From assembly GCA_008017315.1 (NCBI GenBank), contig SSHE01000007.1, forward strand, positions 1-44,449: a DNA stretch of 44,449 nucleotides, written 5' to 3'. Both the position numbers and the translations under genes were made by a program. This DNA comes from Acinetobacter sp. (lineage in GTDB: Bacteria > Pseudomonadota > Gammaproteobacteria > Pseudomonadales > Moraxellaceae). Under the pieces are notes generated by a model. It searched no databases and was not told the DNA's origin. It saw only the letters and a program-made list of their open reading frames with translations. Shown in pieces: positions 10,067-17,616 of this stretch. Positions within the stretch are counted from its first letter, which is position 1; every line of letters starts with the position of its first letter.

Positions 10067-10533
10067 GTACTTTGCTGTAAAGATTTTATTTCATTGAGTA
10101 TCAACTCGGCATGTCCTGCGGCTTTGACTTTACGAAAACTTTTGATCAGTTTGCCTTGATGAAAAATAAAGGTAGAACGTTCGATGCCCATCACCTGTTT
10201 ACCATACATATTTTTTTGCTTAATCACATCAAAATACTGGCAAAGTTTTTCGTCACTATCACTGATTAAGGCGAAATTGATGGCTTGTTTTTCAATAAAA
10301 CGCTCATGACTTTTCAGAGAATCACGAGATACGCCAATGATGTGTACATGCAATGCCTGAAACGCTGCATTCAATTGACTAAACTCATTGGCTTGTGTGG
10401 TGCAACCTGGGGTGGCATCTTTAGGATAAAAATAAATAATCAACCAGTCATGTACACATTGACTTAAATTGAGCTCACCCTGCGATGATGCGAGCATAAA
10501 ATCAGGTAAAGTCATCAAGTCTGGTGTATTCAT
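10063..10533 (-). CDS. bcp: Thioredoxin-dependent peroxiredoxin, BCP/PrxQ type
   Basis: Reduces hydrogen peroxide and organic hydroperoxides. The peroxidatic Cys44 is in YPKDATPGCTTQ, and Arg in GVSRDS and the C-terminal GIERSTFIFHQ match the family. In E. coli Bcp a second cysteine follows five residues later; here that position is Asn49. Other cysteines are Cys26 and Cys98 (KLCQYFDV). The enzyme may thus use Cys98 or an external thiol for resolution. 156 aa. Last gene of a probable queC-(4-Cys protein)-bcp unit with gaps of 17-19 nt. Confidence 0.92.
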   Translation of the reverse strand: MNTPDLMTLPDFMLASSQGELNLSQCVHDWLIIYFYPKDATPGCTTQANEFSQLNAAFQALHVHIIGVSRDSLKSHERFIEKQAINFALISDSDEKLCQYFDVIKQKNMYGKQVMGIERSTFIFHQGKLIKSFRKVKAAGHAELILNEIKSLQQST

Positions 10534-10550
10534 GTTTTATCCTTAACATA

Positions 10551-11018
10551 TCAAGATTTATTGGTGGCAGCAGCTTGAGCCTGTTGCGTGAGTTTGGTGA
10601 GTTTTTGATCCAATGCTGTACCTACACATTTTTTGATACTATCACCTTGTCGTTTGAGCATAGTAATTTGTAATTGTTTGATTTTTTCTTCATTTTTGGC
10701 ATTGGCAGCACTTTGTAATGCCCAATTGTCTGCAACTGTTACTGTGCCTTCAGCATTCACACTGCATCCGCACAGTTTGGTGACTTCGGTTTGTGTCAGG
10801 ATTTTTTCTGCTACCGCTTTTTTATATTTGATAGCACAGGCTTTGACTAGACCACCCCGAATATCACTGCTTTTTGTTGCAGCTTCCATACTGTTTTTGT
10901 ACTCGGTTTTGAGAGCTTCAAATTCTGCTTTGGCTTTGTCGGCATCCGCTGCAAAAACAGATGCTGTCATGAACATGGATAGGCTAAGGAGTGTCGTTGT
11001 AATCGCTTTCATTTTCAT
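10551..11018 (-). CDS. Small secreted protein with four cysteines, function unknown
   Basis: Not recognised. A signal peptide (residues 1-23, MKMKAITTTLLSLS then cleavage after SVFA) predicts export to the periplasm. The mature part of about 130 residues is Lys/Ala-rich and mostly helical, with four cysteines: one in VKACAIKYKK, two in LCGCSVN, one in IKKCVGTA. The spacing suggests two disulfides or a metal site. It lies between queC (19 nt upstream) and bcp (17 nt downstream) and is probably co-transcribed with both. AGGATAA precedes the start. Confidence 0.8.
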   Translation of the reverse strand: MKMKAITTTLLSLSMFMTASVFAADADKAKAEFEALKTEYKNSMEAATKSSDIRGGLVKACAIKYKKAVAEKILTQTEVTKLCGCSVNAEGTVTVADNWALQSAANAKNEEKIKQLQITMLKRQGDSIKKCVGTALDQKLTKLTQQAQAAATNKS

Positions 11019-11037
11019 TGGGTAAGTTTATCCTTTA

Positions 11038-11715
11038 TTACATAAATTGACTGACGTAACGGGTAGGGTCTGTAACACCTGCTTCAACAAAGCCTTGTTG
11101 GCGTAAACGACAGCTATCGCATTTCCCACAAGCACGTCCAGTAGTATCTGCTTGATAGCAGGATACGGTCTGGGCATAGTCTAAACCATGTTCCAGCCCT
11201 AAACGTATAATATTCGCTTTGGATAAATGTAACAGTGGCGTTTCAATTTTAATCGGATGACCCTCTACACCAGCTTTGGTGGCAAGATTTGCCATCTTGG
11301 TAAAAGCATCAATATATTCAGGGCGACAATCGGGATAGCCTGAATAGTCCACTGCATTAATCCCGATCACTATTGCATCGGCTTGCTTGACTTCGGCAAG
11401 TGCCAGTGCATAAGATAAAAAAATCGTATTGCGGGCAGGAACGTAAGTAATCGGAATGCCATCTTGTTGTTGTTCTGGAACGGCGAGATTGTGGTCGGTA
11501 AGAGCAGAACCACCAATATTGCCTAAATCAATATTGATAATACGATGTTCTAAGGCATATTTTTGGGCTAAAGTTTGGGCAGCTTGCAATTCACTGGTTG
11601 AACGTTGTCCATACATAAAACTGATGGCATAACAATCATAATGTGCAGCCGCCCAAGCCAAACAGGTACTTGAATCTAAACCACCAGATAATAAAACCAC
11701 AGCTTTAGCACGCAT
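11038..11715 (-). CDS. queC: 7-cyano-7-deazaguanine synthase QueC
   Basis: Converts 7-carboxy-7-deazaguanine to preQ0 with ATP and ammonia, for queuosine tRNA modification. The PP-loop is SGGLDSST (residues 10-17) and the C-terminal zinc site is [18 protein letters not shown]. 225 aa, full length. GGGATGG precedes the ATG. queE lies 92 nt upstream on the same strand, so both precursor enzymes are adjacent. queD and queF are not in the window. Confidence 0.96.
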   Translation of the reverse strand: MRAKAVVLLSGGLDSSTCLAWAAAHYDCYAISFMYGQRSTSELQAAQTLAQKYALEHRIINIDLGNIGGSALTDHNLAVPEQQQDGIPITYVPARNTIFLSYALALAEVKQADAIVIGINAVDYSGYPDCRPEYIDAFTKMANLATKAGVEGHPIKIETPLLHLSKANIIRLGLEHGLDYAQTVSCYQADTTGRACGKCDSCRLRQQGFVEAGVTDPTRYVSQFM

Positions 11716-11807
11716 TGCACCATCCCGTTAAACAAATGTATGAATGTGCATATTTTAGCATGAAGCAGAAAATGAAATGGTCAAAAGTGTGTGGAATAAT
11801 TAGGCGA

Positions 11808-12506
11808 CTAGCGACCTTTTTCATCCTGCCATAAGAGTTTATGTAGTTGTAACTGAAATTTTACAGGCAGATGATCGTGTAAAATCCATTGTGCTAATTG
11901 ACGTGCCAGTGCAGGCAACCGAATATCACCATCAATGGCAAAAGCAGGGGAGAACCAGACAGTTCCGACTTTATCATGGAGTTGATGTTCTACAAGAAAA
12001 GCCTTTGACCACTCATAGTCTTCCTGATGACTAATCACAAATTTGATTTGGTCATGCGGTGTTAAATGAGCATAATTACTGATGAGGTTCCGCTGTACTT
12101 CATTGCTGGAAGGGGTTTTGACATCGACAATACGAGAAACTCGAGTATCGACTTTGCTGATATCCAATGCACCACTGGTTTCTAGGGAAACATGGTAGCC
12201 TGTATCAGATAAATTTTTCAATAAAGCCATGCAGTTGGGTTGAGCAAGAGGTTCACCACCTGTGACACAGACATGACGAGTTTGATAGCTGGCGATTTGT
12301 TGTTGAATTTGCTCAAGGCTTAAGCGTGTACCGCCCTCAAAAGAATAAGTGGTATCACAATAATCACAACGTAATGGGCATCCTGTTAGCCGTACAAATA
12401 CTGTCGGGTAACCTGCTTCGTTGGCTTCACCTTGTAGGGAATAAAAAATCTCGGTGATTCTTAGCCCTGCTGATGGATCGGTGACGGGGATGAATTGATT
12501 ACGCAT
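11808..12506 (-). CDS. queE: 7-carboxy-7-deazaguanine synthase QueE
   Basis: Radical SAM enzyme that rearranges carboxytetrahydropterin to 7-carboxy-7-deazaguanine. ITEIFYSLQGEA is followed by the cluster motif CPLRCDYCDT (CxxxCxxC), then VCVTGGEPLAQ. The start is ATG 12506 (232 aa), because homology begins near MRNQFIPVTDP. An ORF extension to 12548 would add 14 hydrophobic residues unlike the family and would begin 6 nt after a terminator tail. No good ribosome-binding site is visible before either start. Confidence 0.93.
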   Translation of the reverse strand: MRNQFIPVTDPSAGLRITEIFYSLQGEANEAGYPTVFVRLTGCPLRCDYCDTTYSFEGGTRLSLEQIQQQIASYQTRHVCVTGGEPLAQPNCMALLKNLSDTGYHVSLETSGALDISKVDTRVSRIVDVKTPSSNEVQRNLISNYAHLTPHDQIKFVISHQEDYEWSKAFLVEHQLHDKVGTVWFSPAFAIDGDIRLPALARQLAQWILHDHLPVKFQLQLHKLLWQDEKGR

Positions 12507-12553
12507 AGAAAAATAAACGCATAGCAGAATAAGAAGAAAACATATCAATGTAT

Positions 12554-12601
12554 AAAACCCCAGTACACCTACCTTTGGAGAAAAAGGTGGTGAGGATGGG
12601 G
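12554..12601 (-). terminator. Terminator between dapD and queE
   Basis: On the minus strand three nested stems form one long hairpin: CCCCA/TGGGG (12558-12562 with 12597-12601), CACC/GGTG and ACCTTT/AAAGGT, followed by TTTTATA. It lies about 55 nt after dapD and only 47 nt before the queE start. It may end the dapD transcript or act as an attenuator for read-through into queE. Confidence 0.7.
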
Positions 12602-12656
12602 TGATTTAGCCAACTAAAAAGGGTTTGCTCGCAAGCCGAATGAATGTTGTGCTGAA

Positions 12657-13478
12657 TTAATCAGCACGTAATAAATCATTTAAGCTGGTTTTTGCACGAG
12701 TTTGTGCATCTACTTTTTTCACGATAATGGCAGCATATAAGCTATATTTGCCACATTTTGATGGTAAATTCCCCGACACAACAACTGAGCCAGCAGGCAC
12801 ACGACCATAATGGATTTCGCCAGTTTCACGGTCATAAATTTTGGTAGATTGACCAATATATACACCCATTGAAATCACTGAGCCTTCTTCAACAATCACA
12901 CCTTCAACAATTTCAGAACGTGCACCAATGAAGCAATTATCTTCAATAATGGTTGGATTGGCTTGTAATGGCTCTAATACGCCACCAATACCGACACCAC
13001 CTGATAAATGTACGTTTTTACCGATTTGAGCACATGAACCCACAGTTGCCCATGTATCGACCATTGTACCTTCATCAACGTACGCACCGATATTGACGTA
13101 AGATGGCATTAAAACGACATTTTTGGCGACAAAACTGCCTTTGCGTGCAACCGCAGGAGGGACAACACGAATACCCGCAGCTTGAAATTGTTCTGCTGTC
13201 CAACCTGTGAATTTGGTCTCTACTTTATCGAAGAATTGCAAATCACACGATTCAATCGGTTTGTTATCATTTAATTTAAACGATAAGAGAACTGCTTTTT
13301 TTAGCCATTGATTGACGACCCAAGTGCCATTTTGTTTTTCAGCTACACGTAACGTACCATTATCCAACCCTGCAAGGGCTTGTTGTACAGCATCACGAAT
13401 CTCTTGTGGACAGTTGCTGCTAGATAGTTCTGCACGGTTTTCAAAGGCTTGTTCGATAATTTGAGCAAGTTGCGACAT
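12657..13478 (-). CDS. dapD: Tetrahydrodipicolinate N-succinyltransferase DapD
   Basis: Transfers succinyl from succinyl-CoA to tetrahydrodipicolinate in the lysine/diaminopimelate pathway. The C-terminal half is a left-handed beta-helix of hexapeptide repeats ([21 protein letters not shown] onward, [20 protein letters not shown]). The start is ATG 13478 (273 aa), with AGGAAA 9-10 nt upstream; the longer frame to 13508 adds ten residues without homology. A dedicated terminator follows. No other dap gene is adjacent. Confidence 0.96.
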   Translation of the reverse strand: MSQLAQIIEQAFENRAELSSSNCPQEIRDAVQQALAGLDNGTLRVAEKQNGTWVVNQWLKKAVLLSFKLNDNKPIESCDLQFFDKVETKFTGWTAEQFQAAGIRVVPPAVARKGSFVAKNVVLMPSYVNIGAYVDEGTMVDTWATVGSCAQIGKNVHLSGGVGIGGVLEPLQANPTIIEDNCFIGARSEIVEGVIVEEGSVISMGVYIGQSTKIYDRETGEIHYGRVPAGSVVVSGNLPSKCGKYSLYAAIIVKKVDAQTRAKTSLNDLLRAD

Positions 13479-13661
13479 GGTCTTATTTCCTGAATACAAT
13501 CGAGGCATATTCTACAACAAAGCCGATAGTCCGCCTAGTCATATAAAAATTTTAAAATAAAACATTCAAAATCATATAAATATGGGAATAATTGAAAATG
13601 TAACAAAAAAATTCAAAAAATAGTCACAATTTGAATTGATTTTGAGTAGAATTTAAGTCAT

Positions 13662-13691
13662 TCAAACACATAGTTTGAGTTTTTGGAGGAG
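13662..13691 (+). promoter_or_regulatory. Leader hairpin and strong ribosome-binding site of the CarO-like gene
   Basis: TCAAAC (13662-13667) pairs with GTTTGA (13673-13678) around ACATA, and a near-perfect GGAGGAG follows at 13685-13691. A short 5' UTR hairpin plus strong SD suits a highly expressed porin. A TAGAAT at 13647-13652 may be its -10 box; no clear -35 is seen. Confidence 0.45.
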
Positions 13692-13697
13692 TTTAAG

Positions 13698-14405
13698 ATG
13701 AAAATGTTAAAATTAATTGCTGTTGCTGCGTTAGCAAGTGCTGCAACTCTGGCAATGGCTGATGAAAAGGTTGTAACCGATGAAGGCGTTGCAACATTTT
13801 CTAGTTTTAAGCCTGCACAATTACGTGCTGAAATTGGTACTGTAGGTTATGGTGGTGCAGTAGCATGGAGTCTAAATCCATATACAGCACTGACATTGGG
13901 TTATAATGGTGGTACATTTAAATGGTCTGGTGACTTAGATGTTAATGGGGTAACTTATGACGTTGAGTTTAAACAAAGTACACCATACCTAAATGCTGAA
14001 ATTCGTCCATTTGCCAATTCGCTCTATGTGGCAGCAGGTGTTGCTTATTTAGACAATGATTATTCGATTGATGGTAAACCAGATGGTTTGGGTTTTTATG
14101 AAATCGATGGCACGAAATATGATGCCAAAAAAGTGGGGAATTTAAATGGTAAATTATCGTACAAAAGTACTTTTGCACCGTATTTAGGTTTAGGTTTCTC
14201 TCCATCTATTACCAAGCGTGTGGGTTTATTTGGTGAAGTTGGTGCTTACTATACTGGAAATCCTGAAGTTACTTTAACTGGTGACAAAGTTGTTGCTGGC
14301 TCTGCTGAAGATCTTGCCATCAAGAAAGAAATCGATCAAATTCGTCAAGATACAGCGTATGAGTTTTTTCCAGTGATTAAAGTGGGTTTAAGTGCTCGCT
14401 TCTAA
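13698..14405 (+). CDS. carO: CarO-like outer-membrane beta-barrel protein
   Basis: Eight-strand-type outer-membrane barrel related to Acinetobacter CarO, a channel linked to basic amino acid (ornithine) uptake and, when lost, to carbapenem resistance. The signal peptide is residues 1-21 (cleavage after AMA). Shared stretches with CarO as I know it: VGYGGAVAW, LGYNGGTFKWSGDLDVNG, YLNAEIRP, YVAAGVAYLDNDY, APYLGLGFSPSI and FGEVGAYYTGNPEVTLTGD. It ends in an aromatic-terminal strand (GLSARF), the usual signal for the BAM complex. 235 aa. The assignment to CarO rather than a paralogue rests on memory of the family. Confidence 0.85.
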   Translation: MKMLKLIAVAALASAATLAMADEKVVTDEGVATFSSFKPAQLRAEIGTVGYGGAVAWSLNPYTALTLGYNGGTFKWSGDLDVNGVTYDVEFKQSTPYLNAEIRPFANSLYVAAGVAYLDNDYSIDGKPDGLGFYEIDGTKYDAKKVGNLNGKLSYKSTFAPYLGLGFSPSITKRVGLFGEVGAYYTGNPEVTLTGDKVVAGSAEDLAIKKEIDQIRQDTAYEFFPVIKVGLSARF

Positions 14406-14421
14406 TCGGATGAAATTTTTC

Positions 14422-14450
14422 AAAAAACGGGCTTCGGCTCGTTTTTTTAT
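14422..14450 (+). terminator. Terminator after the CarO-like gene
   Basis: An 11-bp stem (14422-14432 with 14437-14447) closes a TTCG tetraloop and ends in seven T. Strong Rho-independent terminator. Confidence 0.9.
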
Positions 14451-14516
14451 ATTTGGCAAATTTGCCTGTTCTATGTGACACTATCAAGTATGAGTGATAT
14501 ACAGAGTGATGTAAAC

Positions 14517-14711
14517 ATGAGCAAAGAGAAAACACGTCCTTGGGTTGTGGTGTTCTTGGTGTTGGTATTGATTGTTTTTATCGTCGTAGGGGCGATGGCG
14601 ATTTATCGGGATATTAATAGTATTTTAGGTTATTTATTTGTTGGTTTGGGGCTGGGTGGTCTGATCGCAGGATGGGGTGCATGGCGTGAATTTAGCAGCA
14701 AAAAAGATTAA
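14517..14711 (+). CDS. Small two-TM inner-membrane protein, unknown
   Basis: Not recognised. The 64-aa product has a charged N-terminus (MSKEKTRPW), two hydrophobic helices (about residues 10-31 and 36-56, the second Gly-rich) and a Lys-rich cytoplasmic tail (REFSSKKD). In-frame ATGs at 14490 and 14517 are both possible; 14517 gives the more usual N-terminus. The stop is 8 nt before the CobW-family start, so the two are probably co-transcribed. No domain beyond the hydrophobic pair can be named. Confidence 0.65.
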   Translation: MSKEKTRPWVVVFLVLVLIVFIVVGAMAIYRDINSILGYLFVGLGLGGLIAGWGAWREFSSKKD

Positions 14712-14718
14712 GTCAGCG

Positions 14719-15708
14719 ATGCAATTGCATATTCAGGCGATTCCCACGCATATTATTACAGGTTTTTTGGGGGCAGGGAAAACCACATTGCTCAAAGCAC
14801 TACTACAGCAAAAACCTGAGCATGAAGTCTGGGCAGTGTTAATGAATGAGTTTGGTGAAATCGGTATTGACCAGACTTGGATTGCAAACGATGGCATTGC
14901 AGTCAAAGAAGTGCTCGGTGGTTGTTTGTGTTGTACGTCACAATTACCGATGCAGATTGCATTGGCACGGTTATTATCCGAGTTTAAGCCCACACGATTG
15001 TTTATTGAACCCACAGGTTTGGGACATCCTAGACAACTGATTGAGCAGTTGAGTGAATCACACTGGCAGCAGAGTTTATCTTTACGGCAGGTGATCACGG
15101 TTATTGATGGTAGTCGTTTGCATGAACAACTTTGGCAGCAGCATGAAATTTTCTTACAGCAATTAGATGTCGCTGATATTGTTCTAGTTTCACATCATTT
15201 GGAAATGACGGCAGCAGATTTTACACAGCTTGATATTTTACAACAATCTTATGCAACGTTTCATCAGCGATGGATGAAGATGGATGATGGTCATATTGCA
15301 CTGTCTAATCTGGATAAAGTTCGGGAAGTGAAACAGGTAAAAAAACAGTCATTATTAACCTTACCACCAACCACAGCAGCGTTGATACCGCAAAGTGAAC
15401 CGAAAACTTTACCATATCATTACGTGAGTCATCAGCAGGGTTATTATGTTGCAGGTTGGTGCTTACCCAAGCGTTGGCAATTTGATGCGGATAAATTATT
15501 GACGATTTTACAGCAACTCAAAAATTGTGAGCGTATTAAAGCGAAGGTTTATAGCGAACAGGGTTGGTTGGATATTAATGTGATTCCATCCAATTTTCAG
15601 GTGGATTTCGCTGCTCAAGCAGGGCTAGATAATCGGTTAGAAATCATTAGTCGAATAGAACAGGACTGGCGAAAGCTGGAACAGAGCATACTAAATGCTC
15701 AAGTCTAA
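14719..15708 (+). CDS. CobW/COG0523-family GTPase
   Basis: G3E-family P-loop GTPase; relatives insert or deliver metals (zinc, cobalt, nickel). Walker A is GFLGAGKTTLL near residue 14, the family metal motif is GGCLCC (CxCC), Walker B-like RLFIEPTGLGHPRQL, and a CobW C-terminal domain follows. The guanine-specificity NKxD motif is missing: the corresponding stretch reads VLVSHHLEMT. Substrate choice may differ or nucleotide affinity may be low. The start is 14719 (329 aa), since homology begins with PTHIITGF; the longer frame from 14677 overlaps the upstream small gene. Confidence 0.85.
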   Translation: MQLHIQAIPTHIITGFLGAGKTTLLKALLQQKPEHEVWAVLMNEFGEIGIDQTWIANDGIAVKEVLGGCLCCTSQLPMQIALARLLSEFKPTRLFIEPTGLGHPRQLIEQLSESHWQQSLSLRQVITVIDGSRLHEQLWQQHEIFLQQLDVADIVLVSHHLEMTAADFTQLDILQQSYATFHQRWMKMDDGHIALSNLDKVREVKQVKKQSLLTLPPTTAALIPQSEPKTLPYHYVSHQQGYYVAGWCLPKRWQFDADKLLTILQQLKNCERIKAKVYSEQGWLDINVIPSNFQVDFAAQAGLDNRLEIISRIEQDWRKLEQSILNAQV

Positions 15709-15743
15709 TATCGTTATATCGTCTAGACATCTTTCATGATTAT

Positions 15744-15778
15744 AAAAAAGCCTACTTTGATGAAAAGTAGGCTTTTTT
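15744..15778. terminator. Bidirectional terminator between the CobW gene and tRNA-Asn
   Basis: A 15-bp stem (15744-15758 with 15764-15778) with A-tract on one side and T-tract on the other, so it can work for both the plus-strand GTPase gene and the minus-strand tRNA. Confidence 0.88.
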
Positions 15779-15783
15779 GTATT

Positions 15784-15859
15784 TGGCTCTCCCACCTGGG
15801 CTCGAACCAGGGACCTGCGGATTAACAGTCCGTCGCTCTACCGACTGAGCTATGGGAGA
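15784..15859 (-). tRNA. tRNA-Asn (GTT)
   Basis: 76-nt cloverleaf on the minus strand. The acceptor stem is TCTCCCA/TGGGAGA with discriminator G and encoded CCA, the D-arm is AGCTCAGTCGGTAGAGC, the anticodon loop is CTGTTAA (anticodon GTT) and the T-arm contains GGTTCGAGCC. No integrase or att-like duplication is seen beside it. Confidence 0.97.
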
Positions 15860-15980
15860 ATGTGGTTGTGATTATAGACAAATTTTAAATCGGGTCAAGA
15901 GACTTGAATGTAGGAAATGATTTTTTTGACTTAAATGATGATTTAATAAACATTTATCTTGAAAACATCTATTCTTGCAC

Positions 15981-16010
15981 AATAAAAAACCCATGACGTA
16001 TCATGGGTTA
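15981..16010 (-). terminator. Terminator after the aspartate aminotransferase gene
   Basis: A 9-bp stem (AACCCATGA, 15988-15996 with 16001-16009) and CGTA loop; on the minus strand it is followed by TTTTTTATT. It sits 20 nt beyond the stop codon. Confidence 0.85.
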
Positions 16011-16029
16011 AATAGCATATTCTTACAGT

Positions 16030-17262
16030 TTAAGCATTTTTTTCAGCTTCGATAGATGCGATGGCAGCATCGACACCATCAATAGAATCAGCAGCTTGTT
16101 TGATACGAGCTAAAGCATCGATCAGAACTTCATCTGCGGTTGCATAGGAAATACGCATGAAACCACCTAGACCAAACGCATCACCAGGTACAACAGCCAC
16201 ACCGACTTCTTCCAGTAACCATTCAGAAAATTCCGTGCAAGATTTCATGCCTTTGGCACGAATCAATGGGCGGATGTTGGCATAGGCATAGAATGCACCA
16301 TCAGCAGGCAGACAAGAGATGCCATTGATGGCGTTTAAACCATTCACTACAAGGTCATGACGACGTTTAAATGCTTCAATCATCGGTTGAAGAACATCTT
16401 GTGGGCCATTTAATGCCGCTTCAGCCGCAACTTGCGAAATTGATGTTGGGTTAGACGTTGATTGTGATTGGATGTTTTTCATCGCACCAATCAATTTGGC
16501 AGGGCCTGCGGCATAACCAATACGCCAGCCAGTCATGGCGTAGGCTTTTGATACGCCATTTAATACGATGGTACGATCATACAAGTCAGGTGCAATGGTT
16601 GCGATATTGTAAAATTCATCTTCCCAACGAATGGGTTCGTACATATCATCCGATGCAATCAGTACGTGTGGATATTTACGCAAAACATCTGCTAATGCTT
16701 CTAGTTCAGCTTTGCTATAAATCATTCCTGTTGGGTTTGATGGGCTATTCAGTACCAATAAACGAGTATTTGGGGTAATTGCTGCTTCTAATTGTGCAGG
16801 GGTGATTTTAAAGCGTTGCTCTTCACCACATTTGACAATAACAGGCGTGCCTTCTGCAATAATGACCATATCTGGATAGCTTACCCAGAATGGTGCAGGA
16901 ATAATCACTTCATCACCTTTGTTTAATAAGGCAAGTGCCAGATTAAAGAAAGACTGTTTGCCACCACAGGATACAAGAATTTGGTTTGGCTGGTAGTCGA
17001 GATTATTGTCACGTTTTAATTTGGCAATAATTGCTTTTTTCAGACCTGCTGTACCATCAACCGCAGTATATTTGGTAAAACCATCATGAATGGCTTTGAT
17101 TGCTGCATCTTTAATATGTTGAGGTGTGTCAAAATCAGGCTCGCCTGCACCTAGACCAATGACGTTTTTACCAGCAGCTTTTAGCTCAGCCGCTTTGTTG
17201 GTCACAGCAAGGGTAGGGGATGGTTTGATGGCATTGACACGATCTGATAGACGTACGTCCAC
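16030..17262 (-). CDS. Aspartate aminotransferase, class I (Igamma type)
   Basis: PLP enzyme interconverting aspartate/2-oxoglutarate and oxaloacetate/glutamate. The hallmarks are GLGAGEPDFDTPQHI, NSPSNPTG, SDDMYEPIRW and the PLP lysine in NGVSKAYAMTGWRIGYAAG. These match the subgroup that includes the Thermus and cyanobacterial enzymes rather than E. coli AspC; some members also accept prephenate. 410 aa. The start is a GTG at 17262 with AAGGAA about 9 nt upstream; the nearby ATG is out of frame. Single-gene unit with its own terminator. Confidence 0.92.
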   Translation of the reverse strand: MDVRLSDRVNAIKPSPTLAVTNKAAELKAAGKNVIGLGAGEPDFDTPQHIKDAAIKAIHDGFTKYTAVDGTAGLKKAIIAKLKRDNNLDYQPNQILVSCGGKQSFFNLALALLNKGDEVIIPAPFWVSYPDMVIIAEGTPVIVKCGEEQRFKITPAQLEAAITPNTRLLVLNSPSNPTGMIYSKAELEALADVLRKYPHVLIASDDMYEPIRWEDEFYNIATIAPDLYDRTIVLNGVSKAYAMTGWRIGYAAGPAKLIGAMKNIQSQSTSNPTSISQVAAEAALNGPQDVLQPMIEAFKRRHDLVVNGLNAINGISCLPADGAFYAYANIRPLIRAKGMKSCTEFSEWLLEEVGVAVVPGDAFGLGGFMRISYATADEVLIDALARIKQAADSIDGVDAAIASIEAEKNA

Positions 17263-17616
17263 GGCAGCATTCCTTCTATGTAGGGATTAATGTATTTGAA
17301 ACCGAGCAGTATTTTAGCCTAAAAATAGGCTTTGCGTATGGTATTGAGTTCTTAAATCCAAAAAAAGTTTAAAGAAACGTAAAATTTATCTGTAACACAT
17401 CAAAAGTGTCTGTTAAAAGTGATTCTTCATGCTATACGTGGGTGATAAGGTTACGATATATGATAAAAAATAAAAATAATTTCCAAAATATATTCAAAGA
17501 GATATGGCAAATTTCGATATATTTTATGCTAAATGGCGAAGTTTTGGCAGTATTTGTCATACAACTGTCATAAAATAAGATAACACTACGCCTAATTTTA
17601 CAATTGTTGCATTTTT
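17263..17616. promoter_or_regulatory. 354-nt divergent promoter region
   Basis: Gap between the aminotransferase gene (minus) and pit (plus). Next to the aminotransferase start there is a small palindrome (AGCCTA/TAGGCT at 17316-17331); near pit there is a Pho-box-like repeat. The middle is AT-rich with no gene-like frame or other structure that I can support. Confidence 0.5.
17554..17575 (+). promoter_or_regulatory. Pho-box-like PhoB binding site before pit
   Basis: TTGTCAT (17554-17560) and CTGTCAT (17565-17571) form 11-bp-spaced direct repeats each followed by an A-rich tetramer, matching the PhoB consensus CTGTCATAWAW repeated. TTGGCAG at 17544-17550 may be a third half-site. It lies 42 nt before the start of a phosphate transporter, so control by phosphate starvation is a direct prediction. 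Confidence 0.65.

Noticed and set aside
12507..12548. Hydrophobic N-terminal extension of QueE, looking like a TM segment
   Set aside because: QueE is cytosolic, the added residues match no family member and the start would sit on a terminator tail.
12507..12660. preQ1 riboswitch before queE
   Set aside because: No preQ1-I or -II consensus (no C-rich aptamer with A-rich tail) could be found; only a terminator-like hairpin.
15784..15859. tRNA-Asn as an integration site for a genomic island
   Set aside because: No integrase, no duplicated 3' tRNA end, and flanking genes are housekeeping.
17316..17331. AGCCTA/TAGGCT palindrome before the aminotransferase as a terminator or operator
   Set aside because: Only 6 bp with an A-rich loop and no T-tract; too weak to call.
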